In this document: in pieces, positions 9,553 through 16,955 of the stretch
Numbering within the stretch: position 1 is the stretch's first letter
Layout of the letters: each line of letters opens with the position of its first letter
DNA from: Bacillus paralicheniformis
GTDB taxonomy: Bacteria; Bacillota; Bacilli; Bacillales; Bacillaceae
Length of the DNA: 64,000 nucleotides
Assembly: GCF_001042485.2 (NCBI RefSeq)
Contig: NZ_LBMN02000008.1
Coordinates: 106,619-170,618, forward strand
Direction of reading: 5' to 3'
Notes under the pieces: model-generated
What the model was told of the DNA's origin: nothing
Database searches by the model: none
What the model saw: the letters and a program-made list of their open reading frames with translations, nothing else
Translations under genes and position numbers: made by a program

Positions 9553-10359
9553 CTATAACACGCCAAATTGTTCGTCCCGAACATCGGTAACAAGCATATG
9601 GCCGGGCGAATGCGTGATCATCAGCTCCGGCTTTACGTGCATGGCGACGGCCTGAGGGGTGACGCCGCATGCCCAAAATACCGGAACTTCTCCTTTTTTT
9701 ATCGTGACCGCATCGCCGAAATCGGGTTTTGCGATGTCTGTTATACCGATGGCTTCAGGACTGCCGATATGGACAGGTCCTCCGTGAACAGCGGGAAACC
9801 TTGATGTAACCTGAACGGCACGCACCGCCTGCTCTTCCGGAACCGGCCTCATACTGACAACCATCGGCCCTTGAAAACGGCCTGCCGGGACACAAGGAAT
9901 ATTCGTTTGATACATCGGAACATTTCGCTTTTCTTCAATGTGTCTGACAGGGATTCCGTTATTGATTAACGCTTGTTCAAACGTAAAGCTGCAGCCGATT
10001 AAAAAACCGACCATGTCGTTTTCCCATAAAGAATGGATATCGGTCACTTCATCCGCCAATTCGCCGCGCCTGTATACGCGGTATTTCGGAAAATCGGTGC
10101 GGATATCGGCATCCGGCGCCGTGATGGACGGAACCGGAGATCCGGGATCTGTGACATCGAGAATCGGACACGGCTTTTGATTGCGCTGGCAAAACAGCAA
10201 AAACTCAAAAGCGAGCTCTTTTTTCAAAATCACCAGGTTTGCCTGGGTAAAACCCCCGGCCATCCCGGCTGTCGGACCCGTTATTTCGCCTTTTCGAATC
10301 AGGGCCCTGACTTCGTCAGGGCGCATTTCATTTACATGACGCAACGATATCATCCCCAT
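9553..10359 (-). CDS. ycsI: DUF1445 putative hydro-lyase YcsI
   Basis: This 268-residue protein is of the DUF1445 / D-glutamate cyclase-like family. Recognisable stretches are [17 protein letters not shown] near the N terminus and [11 protein letters not shown] around 130. Related enzymes convert D-glutamate and 5-oxo-D-proline, which would fit the oxoprolinase operon; the exact reaction here is inferred. The start is uncertain: ATG at 10359 or 10353 overlaps the end of ycsG, and neither has a strong ribosome site, which suggests translation coupled to ycsG. Confidence 0.85.
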   Translation of the reverse strand: MGMISLRHVNEMRPDEVRALIRKGEITGPTAGMAGGFTQANLVILKKELAFEFLLFCQRNQKPCPILDVTDPGSPVPSITAPDADIRTDFPKYRVYRRGELADEVTDIHSLWENDMVGFLIGCSFTFEQALINNGIPVRHIEEKRNVPMYQTNIPCVPAGRFQGPMVVSMRPVPEEQAVRAVQVTSRFPAVHGGPVHIGSPEAIGITDIAKPDFGDAVTIKKGEVPVFWACGVTPQAVAMHVKPELMITHSPGHMLVTDVRDEQFGVL

Positions 10360-11561
10360 AACTTAGGAATTTCATTGATTAACGTATAGCCTCCCATGAT
10401 GGCCATAACAATAACGACCAGAACACCCGGAATTGTAAGCCAGATCGGATGCCTGTAGTCGCCGACAATATTCTTCTTATGCGCGCCGATCAGAAGGGAT
10501 CCGAGTGCGATAGGCAAAATTAAGCCGTTTAATGCGCCGGCAAGAACGAGAAGGTTGACCGGCTTTCCAATTGTTACAAAACAAAGCGTTGATACAATAA
10601 TAAAGACAATTATAATGCCGCGCGAATTCTTTTCGATTTTCGGAGAAAACGTTTTAAAGAATGATACCGACGTATAAGCAGCGCCGATTACAGATGTAAC
10701 GGCAGCTCCCCACATGACGAGGCCGAAAATTTTGTAGCCGATATTTCCCGCAGCAAGCTGGAAGACAGAAGCCGGCGGGTTATCCGGATTAATGTGCAGG
10801 CCTTTTGAGACGACTCCAAGTACAGCAAGGAAAAGCGCAATTCTCATGACAGATGTGATCAAAATGCCGGAAACAGAGCTTTTCGTTACTTCAGGAATCG
10901 CAGCCCTCCCTTTAACACCCGCATCAAGCAAACGGTGTCCGCCGGCAAATGTAATGTATCCGCCGACCGTACCGCCGACAAGCGTCACAATCGCAAGAAT
11001 GTCGATATTATCAGGCATGATCGTTTTTGTTACTGCTTCTCCAACCGGAGGACCGGTCGTAATCGCAACGTACACCACTAATAAAATCATGACAAAGCCC
11101 GCGATCAGCGTAAACCGGTCCATCGCTTTTCCCGCTTCTTTAATGACAAAGATCAAAACCGCGATCGCGGCGCTGATGATCGCACCCGTCTGCGGTGTAA
11201 TGCCGAATAAAACCTGGAGGCCGAGACCGGCGCCTCCGATATTGCCGATGTTGAAAGCAAGCCCGCCCAGAACGACGAGAAATGCGATGACATAGCCGAG
11301 TCCAGGAAAGACGAGGTTGGCGATTTCCTGCCCTCTTTTTTCAGAAACCGCAATGATTCTCCATACATTGGTTTGAACGAAGATATCTAAAATGATGGAA
11401 ACGAGGATGACAAAGCCGAAGCTTGCAGCCAAGCTCTGTGTAAAGACTGTGGTTTGCGTTAAAAATCCCGGCCCGATTGAGGATGTGGCCATTAAAAAAG
11501 CGGCGCCCAAAAGCAACGTCCAGTTGCTTGATGACGCTTTTGTTTTTTTATTTTGTTTCAA
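10350..11561 (-). CDS. ycsG: NRAMP-superfamily membrane transporter YcsG
   Basis: This 403-residue integral membrane protein has about 11 hydrophobic helices and NRAMP-like sequence. It starts with TTG after GGAGGAATACCAT. In the first helix, where metal-transporting Nramp proteins have Asp-Pro-Gly-Asn, this protein reads [10 protein letters not shown], so both metal-binding side chains are missing; no Met-Pro-His is visible in the equivalent of helix 6. It lies between pxpA and ycsI in the oxoprolinase operon. A plausible role is uptake of 5-oxoproline or a related organic substrate (inference). Confidence 0.87.
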   Translation of the reverse strand: MKQNKKTKASSSNWTLLLGAAFLMATSSIGPGFLTQTTVFTQSLAASFGFVILVSIILDIFVQTNVWRIIAVSEKRGQEIANLVFPGLGYVIAFLVVLGGLAFNIGNIGGAGLGLQVLFGITPQTGAIISAAIAVLIFVIKEAGKAMDRFTLIAGFVMILLVVYVAITTGPPVGEAVTKTIMPDNIDILAIVTLVGGTVGGYITFAGGHRLLDAGVKGRAAIPEVTKSSVSGILITSVMRIALFLAVLGVVSKGLHINPDNPPASVFQLAAGNIGYKIFGLVMWGAAVTSVIGAAYTSVSFFKTFSPKIEKNSRGIIIVFIIVSTLCFVTIGKPVNLLVLAGALNGLILPIALGSLLIGAHKKNIVGDYRHPIWLTIPGVLVVIVMAIMGGYTLINEIPKLWG

Positions 11562-11585
11562 ATGGTATTCCTCCTTTTGTCAACA

Positions 11586-12347
11586 TCATGTAGAAAAAGC
11601 TTGTATTTTAATATCTGCTGCTCTGAGTTCACGGCGGATTTTTTTCGCAAACTGAAGCGCGTGTGCACCATCTCCGTGAATGCACACCGTATCTGCTTTA
11701 AGGCTGACATCCGTTCCTTGCAGGCTGCGGACTTTGCCTTCTTTGACCATGCGGATCACCTGACCGACGGCTTCATCATCATCATGAATCAGCGCATCAT
11801 TCTGGCGGCGGGAAGTCAGCGTTCCGTCTTCCTGATATGTACGGTCGGCGAACACTTCGTGAGCCGTTTTCAAACCGGCTCTTTCACCGGCAAGCACAAG
11901 TTCGCTTCCCGCCAAACCGAATAAAATCAGTTCCGGGTCTGTTTGATAAACTGCACGCGCGATCGCATCCGACAGTTCCCGGCTTTGCGCCGCCATATTA
12001 TACAGTGCGCCATGGGGTTTCACATGCTGCATGGTCACACCTTCGGCTTTTAAAAATCCTGAAAGCGCACCGATTTGATACACGACAAGATCGTATGCTT
12101 CTTCAGGCGAAATCGCCATATTGCGGCGCCCGAATCCCGCTAAATCGGGAAGTCCCGGATGCGCGCCGATTTTCACGCCTTTTTCCGCCGCCATTTTGAC
12201 GGTTTTGCGCATGACGCCAGGGTCTCCGGCATGAAATCCGCAAGCGATGTTGGCTGATGTAACAAATTCGAGAATCTCCTCATCGAGCCCGATTTTATAA
12301 GCGCCGAAGCTTTCTCCAAGATCGCAGTTTAAATCAACTTGATTCAT
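11586..12347 (-). CDS. pxpA: 5-oxoprolinase subunit A (LamB/YcsF family)
   Basis: PxpA is the third part of the ATP-dependent 5-oxoprolinase together with KipI and KipA. The 253-residue protein opens with the family motif [11 protein letters not shown] and contains [10 protein letters not shown] and [10 protein letters not shown], all typical of LamB/YcsF. The ATG at 12347 is preceded by GGGGGATTTG; a TTG codon directly upstream is less likely. It is the first gene of the pxp/kip operon. A TnrA box and a sigma-A -10 lie upstream, so expression should rise under nitrogen limitation. Confidence 0.93.
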   Translation of the reverse strand: MNQVDLNCDLGESFGAYKIGLDEEILEFVTSANIACGFHAGDPGVMRKTVKMAAEKGVKIGAHPGLPDLAGFGRRNMAISPEEAYDLVVYQIGALSGFLKAEGVTMQHVKPHGALYNMAAQSRELSDAIARAVYQTDPELILFGLAGSELVLAGERAGLKTAHEVFADRTYQEDGTLTSRRQNDALIHDDDEAVGQVIRMVKEGKVRSLQGTDVSLKADTVCIHGDGAHALQFAKKIRRELRAADIKIQAFST

Positions 12348-12451
12348 CAAATCCCCCCTATATATTGATGCACATTCGGTCGAATTTTAGTATATCCCTC
12401 ATTTTGTTCCGATTTTTGGAACCTTAATTCCGAATAATCAAACTTGAATAG

Positions 12452-12457
12452 ATTATA
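12452..12457 (-). promoter_or_regulatory. -10 element of the pxp/kip operon
   Basis: A perfect TATAAT on the minus strand, about 105 bases upstream of pxpA. No good -35 hexamer is found 16-18 bases upstream, which suits an activator-dependent promoter driven by the TnrA box at 12486-12502. Confidence 0.65.
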
Positions 12458-12485
12458 TCAAGGATTTGCCCGCTTGGCATCATAT

Positions 12486-12502
12486 TGTTAGAAAACCTCA
12501 CA
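12486..12502 (-). promoter_or_regulatory. TnrA box of the pxp/kip operon
   Basis: TGTGAGGTTTTCTAACA matches the TnrA/GlnR consensus TGTNANAWWWTMTNACA at 16 of 17 positions. Its centre is about 50 bases upstream of the start point predicted from the -10, the usual position for TnrA activation. Nitrogen control of the kip operon by TnrA is known in B. subtilis. Confidence 0.85.
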
Positions 12503-12532
12503 TAAAATAAATCGTTTTACCTAAAAACTTTT

Positions 12533-12567
12533 AGCTGAAATACCTAATTCATAAGGGTTTTTCAGCT
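12533..12567. repeat. Inverted repeat upstream of the pxp promoter
   Basis: Two 12-base arms (AGCTGAAATACC and GGTTTTTCAGCT) pair with one mismatch around an 11-base loop. It lies upstream of the TnrA box and downstream of the ycsE terminator. It could be a regulator binding site or a second terminator hairpin; nothing else explains it. Confidence 0.45.
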
Positions 12568-12592
12568 CATGAATATTTTTTATTTTGTACAA

Positions 12593-12621
12593 AAAAAAGA
12601 GCCGCAAATCGGCTCTTTTTT
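12593..12621 (-). terminator. Terminator after ycsE
   Basis: The stem GAGCCG / CGGCTC is flanked by A- and T-runs on both sides, so it can work in either direction. It ends 4 bases before the ycsE stop codon and separates ycsE from the pxp promoter region. Confidence 0.85.
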
Positions 12622-12624
12622 CGG

Positions 12625-13380
12625 CTAGGATAACACCCAATGCCTGATCGCTTTTGCGACTCCGTGTTCGATATTGGAATCCGTGATCCAGTCAGCGGTT
12701 TCTTTGACGATTTCCTGGGCGTTCCCCATGGCAACGCCTAAACCCGCTTCTTTGATCATGGCGATATCATTTAAACTGTCTCCTACCGCCATCACATGTT
12801 CCATCGTAAAGCCGAGGCGCTCGCATACTTTTTCCAAAGCGGCCGCTTTATTGATCCCGATGGCGTTGACTTCAATATTGGTCGGGCTTGAATTGCTGAC
12901 TTCCAATTCTTTGTTCTTTTTCAGCTCTTCCAGGACCCGGTTTCTGACGGCGTCATCCGGAATATCAAAGCCGAATTTCAGCCATTCATACGCCTGAATA
13001 TCCTCAGGAAACTCGCCTCTCCACACTTTATCGACGCTGGCGGCCCAGAAATCGGTGTTGTGCAGATTGCGCAAATCCCACATCATTTGGACATGATCGG
13101 GATGTAGCAGCTGACGCTCGACCAGGTTAAAAGACGAATCCCAGATTTCACTGCCGTTTGCCGTGATCAAAAAAGAAGACAGTTCGAGCGACTCCGCCAA
13201 CTCCCGGCACGTCATCAGCGTCCGGCCGGTGCTGAGCACGACATAAATCCCTTTTTCCTCAGCTTCTTTAATCGCATTTCTGTTTTCATCAGAAATGGTC
13301 TGTTCATCATTTAAAAGTGTTCCATCCATATCCAGAGCTACTAGCTTCACATCGATTCGATCTCTTTGACTGACTGACAC
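12625..13380 (-). CDS. ycsE: HAD-family Cof-type phosphatase YcsE
   Basis: This 251-residue HAD hydrolase of the Cof/YcsE type has motif I DMDGTLLND with the nucleophile pair Asp17/Asp19, motif II in VLSTGRT, and motif III/IV in AVGDSLNDIAMI. B. subtilis YcsE is reported to dephosphorylate the riboflavin precursor ARPP; that role here is by orthology. The start is GTG with a GTGAGG ribosome site somewhat far upstream (13 bases); other starts are possible. It is followed by a strong terminator and preceded by the split transketolase genes on the same strand. Confidence 0.88.
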   Translation of the reverse strand: MSVSQRDRIDVKLVALDMDGTLLNDEQTISDENRNAIKEAEEKGIYVVLSTGRTLMTCRELAESLELSSFLITANGSEIWDSSFNLVERQLLHPDHVQMMWDLRNLHNTDFWAASVDKVWRGEFPEDIQAYEWLKFGFDIPDDAVRNRVLEELKKNKELEVSNSSPTNIEVNAIGINKAAALEKVCERLGFTMEHVMAVGDSLNDIAMIKEAGLGVAMGNAQEIVKETADWITDSNIEHGVAKAIRHWVLS

Positions 13381-13453
13381 GATATTTAAGATACCTCACT
13401 TTTTTTAGGCTTTTATCTATTCTAATATAAAAATCGGCCAGGACAAAGAAATC

Positions 13454-14407
13454 TTAAACGAGCTGTTCAGCCGCCTGTGCGATATGTTCTGCGGTCAAAC
13501 GGTAATATTTTTTCAAATAATCGATCGTCCCGACCTGTCCGAAGGCTTCATGGACCCCGATTCTCTTGAGCGGAGCGGGATGATGTTCACTCAGCACTTC
13601 CGCGACTGCGCTTCCCAATCCGCCTATGACATTATGGTTTTCTGCAGTGACAATCGCATTCGTTTTTTGTGCGTAATGAATCACGGTTTCTTGATCGATC
13701 GGCTTGATGCAATACATATCGATGACCGCTGCATCGATCCCTTTTTCTTTTAGCAGTTCAGCCGCCTGCAAAGCTTCTGCGACCATGATGCCGCTGGCAA
13801 ACAGCGCCGCATCGCTGCCGTCTTTGAGAACTTTTGCTTTTCCGTCTGCAAATGTTTCATGTTCATCATAAAGCCTGACCGCCTTTTTTCTGATCGTCCT
13901 GATATAGTGAATGCCGTACTCTGCCGCAGCCTTTTTGATCAAAAATTGGAGCATTGCCGCATCGCTTGCTTCATAAACAAAGGCATTCGGGATGAGCCGG
14001 GCGAGTCCCAAATCTTCAAAGGCCATGTGGGTTCCGCCGTTATGTTCAGCCGTAATTCCCGAATCTGAACCAAGGATCTTGATGTTTGTTTTGGCATATG
14101 CACCTGAAACAAACAGCTGGTCAAAGCAGCGTCTTGTCGCAAACTGGGCGAACGTGTGAACAAACGGGATTCTTCCGGTTAACGAAAGACCGGCCGCAAT
14201 CCCTATCATATTGGCTTCCATGATCCCGCAATTGATCACTTGCTCGGGAATGCGCCGTTTAATTTTGTCCATGGAAATCGAGCTCATCAAATCCGCTTCC
14301 AACGCCACGATGTCCGCGTTTTCCTGAGCCAGTTCATAAACGGCCGAGCTGTATGCCTGCCTCATTTCGACAGCATCCAGCCTTACATTTGCTGCCGCCT
14401 CATTCAT
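13454..14407 (-). CDS. Transketolase, C-terminal subunit
   Basis: This is the pyrimidine-binding and C-terminal half of a transketolase, 317 residues. The conserved TPP-activating Glu is in CGIMEANMIG; FVHTFAQFATRR and HNGGTHMAFEDLGL are typical of the transketolase PYR domain. It starts with ATG overlapping the stop of the N-terminal subunit gene by 4 bases. Two-gene transketolases occur in sugar catabolic operons of many bacteria, often with PTS genes, and usually act on one particular sugar phosphate. It is the last gene of the operon that begins at 19007. Confidence 0.92.
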   Translation of the reverse strand: MNEAAANVRLDAVEMRQAYSSAVYELAQENADIVALEADLMSSISMDKIKRRIPEQVINCGIMEANMIGIAAGLSLTGRIPFVHTFAQFATRRCFDQLFVSGAYAKTNIKILGSDSGITAEHNGGTHMAFEDLGLARLIPNAFVYEASDAAMLQFLIKKAAAEYGIHYIRTIRKKAVRLYDEHETFADGKAKVLKDGSDAALFASGIMVAEALQAAELLKEKGIDAAVIDMYCIKPIDQETVIHYAQKTNAIVTAENHNVIGGLGSAVAEVLSEHHPAPLKRIGVHEAFGQVGTIDYLKKYYRLTAEHIAQAAEQLV

Positions 14408-15249
14408 GCCCTCACTTCCTTTTCTTCAAGCGTCATGATGATCTTTTCGATTATGCGATTTTGTTCATCATTCGCTCTAATGTGGTGGCTGTTCTCCATA
14501 TTTTCAAAATAAGGGATGCCCTTTCCCTTCACCGTATCAAGGATGACGGCAACCGGCCTTTCCCGCTGGGCTTCTCCTCTTTTGACCGCTTGATAAATCG
14601 CATCCGGTTCATGTCCGTTTACCCTTTCGGAATAAAACCCGAAGGCTGAAAATTTGCTGACAAAATCCAGCGGATCGATAATGTCTTTAGTCGGACCGTC
14701 CAGCTGTTGTTTATTATCATCCACAAACACATAAAGATTGTGGAGCTTATGGTGTGCCGCGAATTGGATCGCTTCCCAGCATTGACCTTCATTCAGCTCA
14801 CCGTCGCCGACAATGACAAAGGTCCGGTTAGTGCGTCCTGAAAGCTTGTGCGACAGCGCGACTCCTGCCGCAGCCGAGATCCCCTGGCCAAGCGACCCGG
14901 TCGTCATATCGACTCCCGGTGTTAAATTCCGGTCAGGATGCGACGGAAGAGCCGTGCCGTTTCGGTTTAGCGTATATAGCACACCTTCTTCAAAATAGCC
15001 GGTAAGATGAAGCGCTGCATACAAGGCGGGGCCGCCGTGCCCTTTTGAAAGGATCAAGAAGTCCCGATCTTCCCACGACGGATTGGCGGGATCTATTTTC
15101 ATCACCTTTCCATACAAAACGGCCAACACATCGGCGATTGACAAGCTGCCTCCATAATGCCCAAAACCGAGGTGATGAAGCTGTTTCAGTGTCAGCAGCC
15201 TGATTTGATCACGAAAACGTTCCATATTGATTTCCCTCACTGACATCAT
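14404..15249 (-). CDS. Transketolase, N-terminal (TPP-binding) subunit
   Basis: This is the TPP-binding half of a transketolase, 281 residues. The TPP/Mg motif runs from GDGELNEGQCWEA to DDNKQQ (about 145-180). Other landmarks are LSKGHGGPALYAALH and SLGQGISAAAGVALS. Together with the next gene it would transfer a two-carbon ketol unit from a ketose phosphate to an aldose phosphate. Two adjacent ATG codons (15249 and 15246) follow AAAGGAGTGGGC; either could be used. It lies 11 bases downstream of the EIIC gene, clearly in the same operon. Confidence 0.92.
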   Translation of the reverse strand: MMSVREINMERFRDQIRLLTLKQLHHLGFGHYGGSLSIADVLAVLYGKVMKIDPANPSWEDRDFLILSKGHGGPALYAALHLTGYFEEGVLYTLNRNGTALPSHPDRNLTPGVDMTTGSLGQGISAAAGVALSHKLSGRTNRTFVIVGDGELNEGQCWEAIQFAAHHKLHNLYVFVDDNKQQLDGPTKDIIDPLDFVSKFSAFGFYSERVNGHEPDAIYQAVKRGEAQRERPVAVILDTVKGKGIPYFENMENSHHIRANDEQNRIIEKIIMTLEEKEVRA

Positions 15250-15260
15250 TGCCCACTCCT

Positions 15261-16634
15261 TTACGCTTCAGCTTTATGATCGGACTTCTCCGCCTTTCCG
15301 CGTTTAAAGCCCAGTAAGACCGCTCCAGCCACTACTGCTGCGATTCCAATTACAACTCCTCCAGACCCCAGCAGTTTCAACGCATGCCCAAGCACGATTC
15401 CTGTCGCGGCAAAGTCGGTATCGGAAAATGTCGTATTGGCAAAGCCTAAATCACCCATGACCGGCAGCAGAAACACAGGGAAAAACGTAATGATCAGACC
15501 GTTGACAAAAGACCCCAAGACCGCTCCCCGTATCCCCCCTGCAGCGTTTCCGAAGACGCCGGCCGAGGCTCCTGTGAAAAAGTGGGGAACCACTCCGGGA
15601 AGAACGATGACGGCTCCGGCTGCTCCGAGAATCAACATGCCGGTGATGCCGCCAATGAAGCTGCAAAAAAAGCCGATTAATACGGCGTTTGGCGCGTACG
15701 GAAAAATGATCGGACAATCCAGTGCCGGCTTGGAATCCGGCACAAGTTTGTCAGATATGCCTTTAAAAGCCGGAACGATCTCTGCGAGCACGAGTCTGAC
15801 TCCCGAAAGAATAATAAACACCCCTGCCGCAAATGTGACCGCTTGAATAACGGAGAAGACAAGGTAATGTGTACCGCCGCTCAACTCGCGCTCCACATAG
15901 CCCGCCCCTGCAAATAAGGCTATCAAAACGTACAAGATGGTCATGGTGAGCGCAATGCTGACAGAACTGTCCCTTAAAAATCCGAGGCCCTTCGGAAACC
16001 GGATTTTTTCAGTCGAGCGCGAGCCCTTGCCTGCTGCTTTGCCGATTAACCCGGACACAGCATAACCGATTGAAGAAAAGTGGCCGAACGCGACCTTATC
16101 ATTACCGGTTATCTTTTTCATAAAAGGCTGAACCATCGCCGGAAACACACTCATTGTCAAACCGAGCGAAACCGCTCCGACGCCGATCAAAAACGGACCC
16201 TTTAAACCCGCCACCGCCAGTATGACGGCGATTAAACAAGCCATATACAATGTGTGATGGCCCGTCAAAAAAATGTACTTTAATCTGGTAAAACGGGCGA
16301 TTAAGATGTTGGACAGCATCCCGAAAAACATAATCAGCGCTGTCGCCGTCCCGTATTCGTTGAGCGCCATCGCGACAATCGCTTCATTGTTCGGAACGAC
16401 GCCGTTCACATGAAAGGCCGCTTGAAACATCTTTCCGAACGGCTCAAGCGAACCAACAAGAATACCTGCCCCGGCTGAAATCACGATAAAACCTAAAAAC
16501 GATTTCGTCGTCCCTTTCACGATTTCATTGGCCGGCTTTTTTTGAAGCAGAAGACCGATAAGAGAAATAGCTGCAATTAATACAGCTGGCTGGCTTAACA
16601 CATCCATCATCAGCTTTAGCGCTCTTTCACCCAT
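15261..16634 (-). CDS. PTS EIIC, ascorbate (UlaA/SgaT) family
   Basis: This 457-residue membrane protein has about 11-12 hydrophobic segments and resembles UlaA/SgaT, the EIIC of the ascorbate-family PTS. Its family imports and phosphorylates L-ascorbate in enterobacteria, but other sugars are handled by related systems. No ascorbate-6-phosphate lactonase or other ula catabolic enzyme is present here; split transketolase genes follow instead, which suggests a ketose or related sugar. An AAAGGAGGAACTGCAA ribosome site precedes the ATG. The matching EIIB lies 23 bases upstream. Confidence 0.88.
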   Translation of the reverse strand: MGERALKLMMDVLSQPAVLIAAISLIGLLLQKKPANEIVKGTTKSFLGFIVISAGAGILVGSLEPFGKMFQAAFHVNGVVPNNEAIVAMALNEYGTATALIMFFGMLSNILIARFTRLKYIFLTGHHTLYMACLIAVILAVAGLKGPFLIGVGAVSLGLTMSVFPAMVQPFMKKITGNDKVAFGHFSSIGYAVSGLIGKAAGKGSRSTEKIRFPKGLGFLRDSSVSIALTMTILYVLIALFAGAGYVERELSGGTHYLVFSVIQAVTFAAGVFIILSGVRLVLAEIVPAFKGISDKLVPDSKPALDCPIIFPYAPNAVLIGFFCSFIGGITGMLILGAAGAVIVLPGVVPHFFTGASAGVFGNAAGGIRGAVLGSFVNGLIITFFPVFLLPVMGDLGFANTTFSDTDFAATGIVLGHALKLLGSGGVVIGIAAVVAGAVLLGFKRGKAEKSDHKAEA

Positions 16635-16657
16635 TTGCAGTTCCTCCTTTTCTGTGA

Positions 16658-16939
16658 TTAAAGCACTCCTTTTTCCTGCAATGTTTTAACCAGTTTTGTT
16701 TTCAGTTCATCCATGTCTATAATGCTTTCAAGCACGACGATATCCCGCAGGTGGGCTGCTCCTTCCGCGATATCTTTGGCAACGACAAACAAATCCGCTT
16801 GATCAGGAGACGCTGAGCTCAAATCCGAATGATCCACCTCGATCTCCATTAACCCCATTTCCTGCAAAATATCTTTAATATTCATTTCCAGCATAAAACT
16901 GCTTCCGAGTCCTGATCCGCAAACTGCCAATATCTTCAT
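16658..16939 (-). CDS. PTS EIIB, ascorbate/lactose-type fold
   Basis: This 93-residue cytosolic EIIB protein has the phosphorylated Cys7 in the P-loop CGSGLGSSFM, as in UlaB/SgaB. It passes phosphate to the sugar bound by the EIIC encoded next. AGGAGG precedes the ATG. No free EIIA gene is found; the EIIA domain at the end of the upstream regulator is the only candidate donor in this operon. Confidence 0.9.
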   Translation of the reverse strand: MKILAVCGSGLGSSFMLEMNIKDILQEMGLMEIEVDHSDLSSASPDQADLFVVAKDIAEGAAHLRDIVVLESIIDMDELKTKLVKTLQEKGVL

Positions 16940-16955
16940 GTTATCCCTCCTGTTT

